Assembly: GCA_030704615.1 (NCBI GenBank) | Contig: CM060731.1 | Location: 10,354,001 to 10,418,000 of the forward strand | Direction of reading: 5' to 3' | Origin: Takakia lepidozioides | Taxonomy: Eukaryota > Streptophyta > Takakiopsida > Takakiales > Takakiaceae | DNA length: 64,000 nucleotides | In this document: positions 21,880 to 35,900 of the stretch, piece by piece | Position numbering within the stretch: the stretch's first letter is position 1 | Layout: every line of letters starts with the position of its first letter | Position numbers and translations under genes: made by a program | The notes under the pieces: generated by a model | What the model saw: only the letters and a program-made list of their open reading frames with translations | What the model was told of the DNA's origin: nothing | Databases searched by the model: none

Positions 21880-23140
21880 TCAATTATGGAGTGCTTTCCT
21901 TTCAGCACCCTTTATTCATTTGTTGTTGCAATTGGCTTTGGACCAACCCGTGCTGGTACCATTGCCATGGGTTTTGCCTGCAATGTTTTCTTGCCATGGA
22001 TTCGGCACACGCCACGAAAGGCCATCCAGACCATCCTCTGGAAATGCTCCAATGTTGTTTCAAACATCTCCACATTGCAATGGATACAACACTGACATTA
22101 GATGAGTGAAAGTGAGACTAGACCTCCAGCCAGCCGGCTTTCCCACATCAAATTGAAGGGGATCTGTAGATTATAGATAACGGCTGTTGCCTTCTCAATG
22201 TCTTTTCCAATGACCTCTGCAATGAACTGGGGTATAAGATCCTTCAAATCACAAGTTTGAGCATCACGCACAAGCCACTTACGGGGATAGAGTTTCCAAT
22301 GCGAACCATTGGTCTTTTATTGATAGCATTGTTTGTAAAATACATGGACCAACATGGTCAATTTGGGAATGACATATAGTACGCTTTCATGTACTATGTA
22401 AGCATGCAACTATGTACCAGTGACGTGGCTTGTTCGCCACTTAACCTGTTTGCCCATTCAGCCAGCTCCACATTGTCATGGATTTTGCATGCTGGATTGT
22501 GAGGCCATCCACACCGTCCTCTGGAAATGCTATCATGGGGTTTCAGCTATGTCCACATTTCCCTGGATTATGCCTGCACGAAGCAAGGCCAACTGCATTC
22601 AGCACCCTCCACTTTATTATAGTATTGCAGTAACATTCAAAGCACTTCAATTTGTATCCATCGAAAACATCTAGGCTGGAAAAAGACATTGTTGCAGCAG
22701 AACTTAGGAAAGTACTTCTCCCCTTCCATACACACGTGAAATGAAAGAAGCCAACCAACAGCATACCAGCCAAGAAAATATGAAACCAGCCAAGAAAAGA
22801 GCCAATATATGCAGTGAAGGTCGACACTAAATGAAACTTATCCAACACTTACATTAGAGGAGGGAAGCTAAGTCATACCTCCATAAGCTTGCCCACATCA
22901 AATTTGGGAGCTTTCAGAATTTCTCCTTTCCGGTTGAATGAACTTGGCTACAAGATCCTTCAAATCGCAAGTTTGAGCTTCACACACAATGAACTTGCAG
23001 GGATTGAGCTTCCAATGCGAACAAGGAGTCTTATATTGATAGCATTGTTGTAAAACACATGGACCAACAATGACAGTCTCTGGAATGACATATAGTACAG
23101 TAATGACATGTAGTACAGCATGCCGCTTCCAGTTGACCAT
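21880..23140 (-). repeat. Tandemly duplicated exon-like block, unidentified protein
   Basis: Two diverged copies of a block. Copy 1 comprises about 21895-22090 plus 22135-22385; copy 2 about 22430-22600 plus 22885-23110. On the minus strand both encode related peptides: FPEDGLDGL versus FPEDGVDGL, and HWKLYPRKWLVRDAQTCDLK versus HWKLNPCKFIVCEAQTCDLK. The second exon pair is followed by a similar hydrophobic and basic stretch. I do not recognise the family. Preserved coding similarity between copies suggests these were real exons, probably transposon-borne, as they lie between the transposase and the CACTA-type right end. Confidence 0.5.
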
Positions 23141-24059
23141 CTACCCATGTAGGTTTCTTGTAGCTATCCTTCCACAGGGAATCATAGGTAATGTGGAGCT
23201 TGAAATCCAGCCCTCTTGGATGAATGTGGACCCACACTCTATCCCTGCTCCTTCAGCTATCCATGCCTCTGACCCTACAATTCTACCAGCAAACACCCCA
23301 ACCATACTGGTGTGGAGTTCTTCCCAAAACACCCCAACCCTACTTATCACAATCTGAAATGCATCTGCTTCTCTCTGTAGTCCAACAGGCATTCGCCTTT
23401 TTGTCTCCATTGTCCCACCATTGGGGTCGGAAAGTGTTCACCCCTCACCTCTATTATATGTTTTTGGATACTTCCCTGCTGCCACACTGGCAGTAACTTG
23501 CCAAAGTCACTCCAAACCACCACAGATGTACCCAACGACCTAACTTACAGAATTCAATATGCATCTTGCGGTCGAGTCTGATGAGAGGGCAACACAGGCT
23601 GAAATAGGTTGAAGAAGAAGGTGCCCTACCACATTGTCCTTGACCTGTCCTGACCCATGGAGGATTTGACCGATGACCTCTTGTGTGTGCTGCTTGTGTC
23701 TGTAGTCAGGTAATGTTGGATTGGTCTGTCAGATTGAACCACTACGGCGTAGATGAGTAGTCAGAGATTGAAACACGCTTGCTAAGACCAAGCTGACTCT
23801 CCCAAGAACGGCGAGCTCGCTTGTCCTCGTCTCGTCCTCGTCTTCTCCTTCGTGCATCATTTGCTCAACGCCTCCATCCCACGCCCCTGCATATCCTGCT
23901 AAGATCGCGTTCCATCCCTCAGCTATGTGGTGTGGCGCAGGAGACAAAAAGACGCCAAGTCCCAGCCCTCCTTTCTGTTCACGATTACACTAATGGGCAA
24001 CCTTATTAGCAAAAAATTTAACTTTTTTAAACCTAATGGGCAACCTTATTTGCATTATA
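23141..24059. other. No gene recognised
   Basis: Short frames on both strands only. Weak Trp/Gly-rich minus-strand coding flavour at 23220-23410. Confidence 0.4.
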
Positions 24060-24387
24060 TGTGCCTTCAAAATGACACGTGTAGTGATGTAGTCATATAA
24101 ATAGAGCTCTGAAACCATCTTCAGTCATGGAGTCACAAGATTCCATGAAACGTCGTCCACATGTAGTCAAACATATCACACTAGTCATATAAACCATCCC
24201 TGTCATCATGGTCAACAATGTTTGACCAATGCTCCCTAACTTTCCGGAGTCATGTAGTGATATCCATTACTACAAAGTCATAAAACTAAAACTGTAATGC
24301 ATTTCAGCGCTCTGTAGTCATGTACCTAGTGCAGTTTTTATGACTCCGCCAAACCCGTAGTCCTAAAAACGCTCATCTCTTGTAGTG
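24060..24387 (-). mobile_element. Second CACTA-type right end with subterminal repeats
   Basis: Repeated TAGTCATAT and TCATGTAGT words lead to a terminus CTCATCTCTTGTAGTG at 24387. Read inward on the minus strand it is CACTACAAGAGATGAGCG, closely like the terminus at 4635. Probably the right end of the element carrying the TNP2 gene. Confidence 0.6.
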
Positions 24388-24489
24388 CATGGATCATGTT
24401 ACATCCCATCCATCCGAATCATGTGCTAATCCCGCGCGCGATGTTGGGTTGTGGTGATAGGTGTCATGTGCCACAAAGTTCATGTGGTG

Positions 24490-24640
24490 TGGTGACGGCC
24501 GGCCAGCGGGGGCGGGGCGGGGCGGGCGGGCGGGGGGGGGGGGGTGGCACGGGGGCGAGGGGGCGCAACGACCGCAAGCCGTGCAGGAGCCGGCGAAGGG
24601 GGTGCGGCTGGGGTGGCGGGGGGTGCCACGCAGGCAGGAC
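24490..24640 (+). repeat. G-rich low-complexity tract
   Basis: Many G runs, including an uninterrupted run of about 14 G at 24532-24545. Could form G-quadruplexes. It begins about 100 bp beyond the CACTA end. Confidence 0.7.
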
Positions 24641-24689
24641 CGTAGGGGTCACATTAAACTCCCGGGCCTTTCCTAATGTGCGCCGTGGA

Positions 24690-26395
24690 CAATTGGGGCT
24701 CTACATGGGAGATGCATTTGGATACTTGAATAGAAGATTGCACTTTAGATGGGCCTCGACATAGGAGATGCATTTGGGACGTTATATAGGAAATTACACT
24801 TGGTCTTAGATTTCAATTCTTCACACACGGGCCAACGACATAGGCTATACTAGAGGTCGCACTTGGGCCTTGACATGGGAGACGCGCTGGGATACATAGA
24901 AGATCTTACACTTGGGCTTAGATGACAGTGGACACTTGGGCCAACGGCACTTGCATGCTACCCTAGATGTCGCATTTGGGCCTCGACATATGAGACGCAC
25001 TTGGATACATAGGGGATTGCACTTGGACTTAGATGACACTGGACACTTGGGCCAACGGCAAATGCTACCCTAGAGGTTGCATTTGGGCCTCGACATAGAG
25101 ATGCACTTTGATACATAGGGGATTGCACTTGGACTTAGATGGGCCTTGACATAAGAGACGCACATAGGAGACGCCAAAGTTGGATGCATAGGAGATTGCA
25201 CTTGGGCTAAGATGACATTGGACACTTGGGCCAACGACACATGCTACCCTAGTCATCTATGAAGCAAGACGTTTGTTTTGTTTTGTTTTGTTTTGTCACG
25301 TTGAGATGTCCCAAACCGCAAGGCCCCAATGCTGGTGCTTGGTATCGTTGGAAAGCCCTCGACGAGGAGGGGTGCACGGGCTTGGTCTCATGATTTTTGG
25401 ACATGCGGTGTGGGAGATGTGGAATTCCAAGTACTTTTGGTCGCTGGAAATTCACGAAAAATAGCAAAAATGGCAACTTAGTGGGCATTCATGGGACAAT
25501 GGTTGGAGCCTCGATGGGAGAGAAATCAAGGGAAAGGTCTCCGGTTCAAATCTGGTCGTAGGCTCTGTGGAAAAAAACTGATTAGACTTAGATGACATTG
25601 GACACTTGGGCCAACGGCACAGGCTACCTTAGGGCCTAGAGGTTGCACTTGGGCCTTGACATATGAGACGCACTTGGATACATAGTAGATTGGACTTGGG
25701 CTTAGATAACAGTGGACAATTGGGGCTCTACATGGGAGATACACTTGGATACATGAATAGAAGATTGCACTTGGGCTTAGATTTCAATTCATCACACATG
25801 GGCCAATGGCATAGGCTACATTAGAGGTCGCACTTGGGCCTCGACATAGGAGACCCACTTGGATACATAAGAAATTACACTTGGGCTTAGATTTCAATTC
25901 TTCACACATGGGCCTTGACATAGGAGACGCTACTTGAATACATAGGGGATTGCACTTGGACTTAGATTTCAATTTTTAACACGTGGGCCAATGGCGCAAG
26001 CTACCCCAGGCCTGGATCTCCCAAACAGGAGGGTCTCTAGATACATAAGGGATACATAGGGTACAGGCTATCCTAGAGGTTGCACTTGGGCCTCGACCTA
26101 GGAGACCTACTGGGATACATAGAAGATCTTACACTTGGACTTAGATGACACTTGACACTTGGGGCCACGGCTCATGCTACCTTAGAGGTCGCATTTGGGC
26201 CTCGCCATAGGAGAGACACTGGGATACATATTGTATTTGATCTTAGATTTCAATTCTTCACACACATGGGCCATAGGCACATGCTACCCGCATTAGGATA
26301 CATAGAAGATCTTACACTTGGGCTTAGATGATAGTGGACCCTTGGGCTTAGATGACGCTGGACACTTGGGCCAACGGCACATACTACCCTAGTAT
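24690..26395 (+). repeat. Degenerate tandem repeat array
   Basis: About 1.7 kb of repeated phrases: CACTTGGGCCTYGACATAGGA, GACGCACTTGGATACATAG, GATTGCACTTGGGCTTAGAT, GACACTTGGGCCAACGGCAC and ATGCTACCCTAGAGGTCGCA. The unit is about 150-200 bp with many internal shuffles and deletions. At 25260-25570 the array is interrupted by unrelated sequence with a GTTTT microsatellite (25273-25296) and a tRNA B-box-like GGTTCAAATC. No coding potential. Confidence 0.85.
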
Positions 26396-26399
26396 ATTA

Positions 26400-27139
26400 A
26401 AAATTTACAAAGATGCTAATTTTATTTTTTCTATTTTGATATCAATTATTTTTAATATTTTATTGAGGGAAACACCCTCATGACCGCTCTTCACAAATCA
26501 GGCCCCTTAATTATAGTTAGAGGATACAATAACCTCTTTCAAAGTAACCTCGCCATGAGGAATATCAAGACATTAGAAGAAGTGATAGCCGTCCAACACT
26601 GCTACCGAGCGTGTGGCTGGATGACCTTGGTTCAGGCATGCATGCAGCTTTTAGGGTTTGATTTGTAGGGTGCTTCGGTGTTAGATGTTTGAGGATTGAT
26701 GGTGAACAGGAGACGACCACACTGGGATATCACAGGTGCAGTTTTTAGGGGCCAGGTTCGCTCTCTCAACTAAAACCGTTTTGCATTATAATGAGCATGG
26801 AACCAATCCTATTATTATTAATGCTTCACTTTTCAGGAATATATGTGCCATAGTCATGCAATTTTTGGCCTTTGGCTGCAGGTTCTGAAAGCTTGTCACT
26901 TTTATTATGTACAGGATCCATAGCCGCCATCTTCAGAAATCAGAGACTTGTGTGTGCTTCATTCACTCTGTCGTTCAGACTTCAGACCTACCACAAAACT
27001 CCATACAAATGTGCTTCAAGATCAACATCTTGAGACTGGCACCAAGTCGCCAAGTGGTGAACAGCTATGTGAAAAGACAACAAACTCAGAAGTGAGGGTT
27101 TCTTCTGAAGTATAGAACTATCCTTGTGATGTTTGTTCT
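26400..27139. other. No gene recognised
   Basis: AT-rich at the left. A 62-codon frame at 26480-26668 and another at 26907-27095 have no recognisable motif. Confidence 0.4.
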
Positions 27140-27764
27140 AGTGTTGGAGTGGTATACCTGGTTTAACCTAGGTATGGTATACAGGTATGAATATATATAT
27201 TGAAGAACATACCAGTCGGGTATGAAAGAACCAGTGTACCCATGTGATACACGTAATGGGGGAGTATGGCTTTAGGATTCCCCGCACACATACCATACCA
27301 GTCTGGATATATGGAGGAATAGCATGGTCCCAATACCAATATTGCGGTGAGTTCATGGCGAATGGAGATAGGTACGAGTATATGTTAGTGCAGCTAGTTA
27401 TACCCTGTACTACAATTTGGTTAATTCAAGGCTCCATGTTGCAATTTAGACTTCATTTGCTGTTTCACGCTCCTTTGGGTTACCTTTGCCTAGTGTTTCA
27501 CGGCTTGGATTAAAAATAGCTATGTGCTAAATGACATTTATTTCTAAGTATGGTGAGCTGTAGAAATATCATACCAGTGCTCATACCCCCAGTATCACTA
27601 CAGAGAAAGGGCAATACCAGCACCATACTCATATACAGCCCAAAGTACAACTACTCATACCAGATTCATACCCAAGTTGCTCATACCTGTATAGATACCT
27701 ATACAGGGACCCTTCATACCAGGACCAGTCTGGTATTAAAAAATGGACATTCCCGTCCAACACT
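27140..27764. mobile_element. hAT-like MITE rich in GGTAT/ATACC
   Basis: Bounded by AGTGTTGGAGTGG on the left and CCCGTCCAACACT on the right, imperfect inverted repeats of the CAGTGTTGG type seen in hAT elements. The interior is full of GGTATACC, CATACCAG and GGTATGGT words. No 8-bp target duplication is obvious. Related sequence occurs near 38800-39020, 39675-39760, 40070-40150 and 58560-59330. Confidence 0.5.
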
Positions 27765-28700
27765 GTAACTGACCAGGACAGGGATAGGCCAATACAAACT
27801 TTGATCCAACCAGCTCACCTTTTCAAGACTTAAGGTAGCCATGTAAAGAAGCACAAGACACAAGGATATCTCAAGGCCAAAGCAAGCACCTGCACACGAC
27901 CTCTATAGCTCCATGACTAAAACTTGGCAGTCTAAGTTTAGTGAAACCTAAGAAACTACCCATGATACTTTTTAAGGGTTAAGTTTTGTCACTTCATGGT
28001 CTCCCAACCCATCCGGTGAGGCAATCCGACATTGTTTAGCAGGCCCAATTCCTTTGACCTATCAAACTCAACAAATTTTTTGCATGCTATTGCTGCTATG
28101 TGAGCCTCCAAGGCACAGTAGGTGTATGTGTGGAGTGTAGGGCAAGGGAATTCAAGGATGAAGATCTGTGGTGGGGGGGGGGAGGGGCGCTAGGCTGAGT
28201 GAGAGAAGAATTCTTCTCCCATCCAGTAAGGCAGGCACATAATGTCATAATGTCCAGCAGGCCCAATCTCCTACTTCAGGGAGCTAGACACAGAGGAATA
28301 TATGTAGAGAAATATAACAGAGGTCCACAAGTTCACCCCCGTATCACTAGGTGCAAACAGATAAGGGTAATTTCCGTTACAGCATGTAACAATTGTCACA
28401 GTTTGCAACATTCCATTGATCAAACAGTCATCCTAGTCATATGCCATCTCCCTCAATACAATCCATGTGAACATCAACTCGCTATCTCCCAGAGTAAATC
28501 CCCACTAAAGATTCATCTACATACTCACATCACCCTGCTATTTGTACTCAAATTGTTGCTACAAATGTGCACAAGCACACCCTTACATGAACTCAGTCTG
28601 CAGAAAACTCAGTCTGCAGAGGTGTGATAGATTGTAATAGCAAATAGTGCGGTAAATGATCAGGGAGCCATATACATAGAAGACACTTACAAAATGTGGA
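27765..28700. other. No gene recognised; downstream of polyubiquitin
   Basis: Short frames without motifs. A G run near 28172-28181. Includes the region beyond the polyubiquitin poly(A) site. Confidence 0.4.
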
Positions 28701-28723
28701 CAGCCGTATAAGGAACAAGATGC

Positions 28724-28729
28724 TTTATT
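28724..28729 (-). terminator. Polyadenylation signal of polyubiquitin
   Basis: AATAAA on the minus strand, 35 bases past the TAG stop (28764-28766). Confidence 0.65.
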
Positions 28730-28763
28730 GTGCTAGTACTTATATCACGAATCCTGCATAAAT

Positions 28764-30371
<1,608 letters not shown>

Positions 30372-30510
30372 TCAAATCTTACAGAAACACCTACAAGCGC
30401 AAACTCTAGCACTACACAGAGAGAAAGCTGAGAGGAGACTGAGAACTCAGAGAGAGCGCTCTACAATTCCCAAGCAAGTAAGAAGTGAGAAGAGAGAGCG
30501 AAGGCCTGCG

Positions 30511-30518
30511 TTTATATA
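30511..30518 (-). promoter_or_regulatory. TATA box of the polyubiquitin promoter
   Basis: TATATAAA on the minus strand, about 150 bp upstream of the ATG. The leader between is rich in CT and lacks an evident intron, unlike many plant polyubiquitin leaders. Further upstream, GGCGAAGG (30564) and CCTTCGCC (30592) form an inverted pair that might bind a regulator. Confidence 0.65.
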
Positions 30519-30894
30519 ACGCAGAACAGCAAAGAAAAAGTTAAGGAAAAGTAAACAAGAGATGGCGAAGGAGCTGCTCGAGAAACACGAGGCCTTCGCC
30601 GAACCTCACACCCCACCGGCCATAGCCGGTCGTCGTTCTGCCTTCTTCTGTACATTTTACCTTTATTCCATCTTTTCCATATTAACCTGTAGTAACGTAG
30701 TAACTAGTAACCTTAACCCTTAAGTTCCCAAGCGACCTGAATCGGGTCACTTTGAATTTGCAGTTCGACCTAATTTTGCAGATCTAATCTGATGGGCCCC
30801 ACTCCTGAAGCTTTAATGACAAGGGATTTGTCTCGAGTATGATTAAAAAAACAAAAGCTTTTACATACAAAAAATATCTTAGATCTCTGCACTT

Positions 30895-31060
30895 GAGCAG
30901 GTAGCCCAGTGGTTGGGTGTGTCTGCCTTACCTGTGCATAACCTAGGTGATCCTGGGTTCAATCCTTCAACATGTGCCTTCAGACCGTCAATTGGGCCCT
31001 CGATGGCATGTGTGTTGAGCAGTAGGCTCTGTAAATTCACTGGACGTTAAAGAATCTTTA
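30895..31060 (+). repeat. tRNA-derived SINE
   Basis: Pol III promoter boxes as in a tRNA gene: A box TAGCCCAGTGG at 30902-30912 and B box GGTTCAATCC at 30956-30965, 43 bases apart. The cloverleaf is not closed, so it is a SINE head rather than a tRNA. The body continues to GTAGGCTCTGTAAATT near 31035. Confidence 0.6.
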
Positions 31061-32375
31061 TCTCATTTACGTTTTGGGGCCTGAAAAGGACTTGTTGACT
31101 GCTGACGTGGCAGGTAAACAAGCCCAAAACAGATTGCATTCCAAAAGCCATTTTTGGCAGAAAATTAGCAATTTTGGAAAAAGCACTTCACCTTGTGGTG
31201 AGTGAGCATTACATACACACATCCACCATTGGCTTTTAAAAAATTTGTAGAAAAAAAAGTACTTCATTTGGAGGCACATTTTCTCTTGTCAATTTTGAGA
31301 TTTCTACCCCTATGTAATTGCAAGCATAGCAACCATAGGTGAAAAAATCAGTTGGACCTGCAATTTAGTGGGGTCATAGCCACTCCACTATTGATTTGGA
31401 AATGGTGGGTCTTGGGGCAAGCAAAATTGGATAAAGCTAGGTTTTAATTTTGTCAAACCAATTTCTTTCTCACTTTTTATTTGGGACCTGATATTTGAGG
31501 TCCGGGCAAACGCTATAATCTCACAATTTCCACGGTGGAATTGGCTCCTTTTTTTGGTATGTTATGCATAAATGAGCTGGGCCCATTGCTATAAGGCTGG
31601 AATCTCTGGATGATTTTTGGTAGGTTTCTAGGGGCAATTTACTGCAGCTGGGTACCCAAAATTGATAAAATCAAAAAAGGGCTTGGAACTTATTGGTTAA
31701 CTAAAAGTAAACGAAGAAACTAAACAACAACTAAATTTACCCTACCCTAATATGTACCCCCACTACCCCCACTGTGACTGGGTTTCTCCTACTTCCATCT
31801 TTTCCTTTTTAACCTCTTCTAAATGTAAAGTTGAAAAACTGAAAAGGACTAGACTAAAATTACCCTATCCTAAAGTCTGTGACCGGAAATCCCAGTGACG
31901 CACGACCGGAGAAGTCGGTAACCGGCCCTCGGGGGACTGGAAGGTTCGGGAAGATGCCGGCGGTGGACAAACGGTCTCGACGATGAAAGCGGAGACGGAC
32001 GTTGACGAAAGGCACCGACGCGTCGGTGACACGCTAGGGAAGAGCCAACAGAGTGTTGGTCTCTCATTTTGGGCGTCACTAGTGGAACTTCGCAATCGAA
32101 CAAGCAGCAAGTTAGTATCGTCCTTATGGAGCAAGCATTTTGGAAGCCTCAAAGAGGCCCTCAAAGGAAGGCTAACTCTGGAGAGCGAGCATGCAGTGCA
32201 CAACAATGACAATGAGCCAGGGTTAGACTCGAAAGTTATCGCCAAAAGGATTGTCATACTGCTCATAGCCTCTTGATAAAGTAGCTTCCCACTACAAACA
32301 AGTGTTTCCTTGAATCTCACAAGGGGTGCCAGCCTCTTTACTGAACAATCTGCTATAATTCAACAATCACAGCTG
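31061..32375. other. Intergenic, no gene recognised
   Basis: Spacer between the polyubiquitin promoter and the 3' end of the PAP2-like gene. Overlapping frames at 31865-32320 on both strands have no motif; part may be that gene's 3' UTR. Confidence 0.4.
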
Positions 32376-32884
32376 TTATCCATCAGCTGTCCATGTAAAT
32401 GCAAGAAGCCCAAGCCCAAGAGAGGTGGAAAGTATGAACCCCCCAAACACATACAAGGTCCACCTTGATATCTTTGTTTCCTTCCCAGCTTTCTCCATCT
32501 TATCCAACATGCCCCTGATTCTATCAATATCCCCATCTTTTGCCGCTTTCACAATATCCCCTTCCATTGCAGCAAATTGCTTCATTCTTAACTCTTTTGC
32601 CTGGTCTCGACTTGACCAGATAAAACTGGTAATCCTCCACAGCAAAATCCCCATATAAATCCCTGCAACGACATCCACACTGTAGTGATGTCGTTCTCGA
32701 ATCTCACGCTGTGCTGAATGTACGACCAACAGCCATACTAGCACTGAAGTCCACCCCGGATACGCTTCCTGCATGTACCAAGCACCAATTATCAGCCCCT
32801 TGAGTTCACTGGCCTGATAAGATTCCCTTTACAGTCAAGTGAATTCATTTTAGACTTCCAAATGATCTGCATTTTCCCATGGCA

Positions 32885-32925
<41 letters not shown>

Positions 32926-35900
32926 CTTGGATGAAGCTGACCTGGAGGGGTTGTGTCTAAAGCCAAGTCTGATGCCCAAAGACTGTCCGATGAATTTAAA
33001 CTCGGGGTGGAGAGCCTATCTTGAACAATAAACAGATGCAGAGAGGAAAAGGAGATCGTAATTGCCCAATGTGCAGGCAACCTGAAGACAATCTCCATTT
33101 TCTGATACATTGTCCGGGGTATTCTCCCCAGAGAGTGACCCTCTTCAGGAACGTCAAGAACATGGTCCCTGCGTGTCTGTTCACCAACTTCGAAAATCTC
33201 GAGGCTGAGCCTAAAGCCCTGGCCCTGTTGGGTCTAACTTTTCGGCTGCTCACACACAGCAGATTGATGCTTGTGTGGAGGGCTTTCTAGAGGATATCTG
33301 GAAAGCCCGAACTAGTTGTTTATACGAAGGTGTCACGTGAGCCCCTCACAAAGGTAGTACCTTTTCCCTATGTTTCTGTCCAAACTGGGCGTGGGGCCTA
33401 TTCTTATGACTACATCCTTTTCTTTGTTACTACACTCAAGAATTGCTTGATCGCTCTCTCTCTATCCTTGAATCCTAGTGAACAAACAGGACATTTGATG
33501 GTGAATTAGTCCATGATGTCTTGTGCTAGGCTCTGTAGCAGCAACATACTGTAGTATATGTGTACACCTTCAACATGATCCGGTCAATGTACATTGCTCT
33601 CGCCCGTCTACTGTAGCCAATGCCTTGTGTTAGAATTAGGAAACCTGAAAATGAGAGGCTTGAGGATTTTTCTCTCTCTATCTCTTTCTTTCCTTGAACG
33701 TCAGATGGTGGGGCCAGTTGCCACATATGACTAATATCAGATATCCTGAGTTAATCGACTCTATATCTTGGACGCAGGATCACCCTGTCAAACAGGCTAA
33801 GCCCTGGCGGAAGAGAGTAGAAGAGATTCTCAAGGATCTGAATCTAAGTCCGCAAGCCTTTCTTATCCCTGCTGGATAAATCTGACTTAGAGGCGGTACT
33901 GTCCAAAGCAATGTCTGTCGCCAGGAAATTGTCTGATGAAAATGATAGGCAGAAAACTTCCCTGAACTTGTTTCCAGTTTGTGACATGGGAGAGGCCATC
34001 ATGGATGACCTCAAGGGTTTACCCACCCTCGGCACTAGACTGAAATTTAAACTCAAGGCGGGAAGCCTACCTTTGAACAGCAAACAGAAGCAGAGAGGAA
34101 AGGGGGATTGCAAATGCCCGTTGTGTGGGCAACCTGAAGACAATATTCACTTTCTGATTCATTGTCCTAGGTACTCTAACCAGAGAGACGTCCTCTTCAA
34201 ATCCATCAAGGGAATTGTGCCTGTACCCCTGTTTACCAACTTTGAAAGTCTCGAGGCTGAGCCAAAAGCCCAGGCCCTTTTGAGGCCTAGTTATTGGGCA
34301 AACCACACACAGCAGATTGATGCTTGTGTAAAGGGATTTCTAGAGGATATCTGGAAAACTCAGATGAATTGTCTGTTCGAAGGTAAGTCATACTACCGGT
34401 GTCAGCCCGTGACAAAGGTAGTTTCTGTCCCTTTGTGTTCTGCTCAAACTGAGTGCAGGGTCAATGGCCACAAGGCTACGGCAACAACGTCTTATGAATA
34501 CATTCTTTCCTTGAATGTGGCTAAGTTCTTTGTAACAGCATTCAAGAATTGCCTGATCACGTTATTCTGTTCAGAATTTTCTGCCTAGAATGGAACAGGA
34601 AATTGGAGAACGGGATGACTCATTAGGATGAATCATCAGGGTTCTCTGTAGGTCTTAACCTAAAGCAGCTGCCTACAAGGCCTGGCCACTCTTCTCATTT
34701 GGAAGAGGAGCAGGCAAGAGCTGAAGGAGCTGAATCATTTACTGCTGAACTATGGCTACAAGTAAGGTATCCAGTCAGACTCCTCAACCACTTTGAAGGG
34801 CTGCTTAGTATGGCAACACAAAGAGAGTTGACACCATGAGGAACTTACCTGGAACTTACCTGGACTTGACTGAGTTCTGCTCTGAATCTATGAATGCTTT
34901 TGCAAATCAAAGGCCTCCATATGTCCCCTTGCTGTAGTACTCGGCTCAGTAACACCTACCTTTTGGGAATGGGTGCTTGAACAAAACGAAGTTAGGCATA
35001 AAACTTCCGTGAACTTGTTTCCAGTTTGTGACATGTGAAGGGCCTACCTACCCTTGGCCCTAGACTGAAATTTAAACTCAGGGTGGGGAGTCTACCTTTG
35101 AACAAAAAACAGGTGCAGAGAGGAAAGGGAGCTTGTCAATGCCTGATGTGCGGGCGGCCTCAAGACAATATCCATTTTCTGATACAATGTCCGGGGGTAT
35201 TCTCATCAGAGAGCGACCCTCTTCAGGACCATCAAGAACATAGTCCCTGTACCTCAATTCACCAACTTTTAAAATCTTGAGGCTGAGACTGAAGCCAAGG
35301 CCCTATTTGCTGGGCAGCTCACACACAGCAGGTTGATGGTTGTGTGAAGGGATTTTAGAGATTGTTTATACCAAGGTATCCCACTACTGGAGTGAGACCC
35401 TCACAAAGCTAGTGTCCGGTGATCGTTCCCTCTTGTTCCGCCAGACTGGGCACAGGGTCCATGGCCAAAGGCTACGGCAAACACCTTCTCTCTCTCGCAG
35501 TGCAACCCCAGCCACATGTGTCACATCCATCGCAGGTAGAGGGCCACAGTTGGTATTTAAATTTTCCCAGTTTGATGCCAATGCCAGCTCTTTGACCAAC
35601 ATGCGATTCCTTGTACGTGGAGTGGTTGAAGGAGCACCAAAGCAATTTCAGGATATCCTGGTGATAGAAGCTCCACAATGGGCTCCAGGAGGGTTGACCT
35701 CCAGTGGGAACCATTCCTCCTCCCTCTCAATTCAGTGCTTTGAGACATTCAGAAGAGGAACTCGGAACAAACCTCAAACAACAGCAGTATATTGCAGACA
35801 CCAGCTCATAACAATGACAAGATATATGGGAAGACGCACCGTCCATGCCATGGCAGTAAGGACAGAGACCAGCATGTGGCCACTGAAAATTAAATCATTG

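Noticed and set aside
24690-26395. CRISPR-like array
   Set aside because: Repeats are irregular, long and shuffled, with no uniform spacers, in a plainly eukaryotic setting.
30895-30970. A functional tRNA gene
   Set aside because: A and B boxes are present, but the acceptor and anticodon stems do not close; a SINE head fits better. The same applies at 39786.
31865-32320. 151-codon minus-strand frame as a gene
   Set aside because: Composition is not convincing, there is no motif, and it lies in the likely 3' UTR or spacer of the PAP2-like gene.
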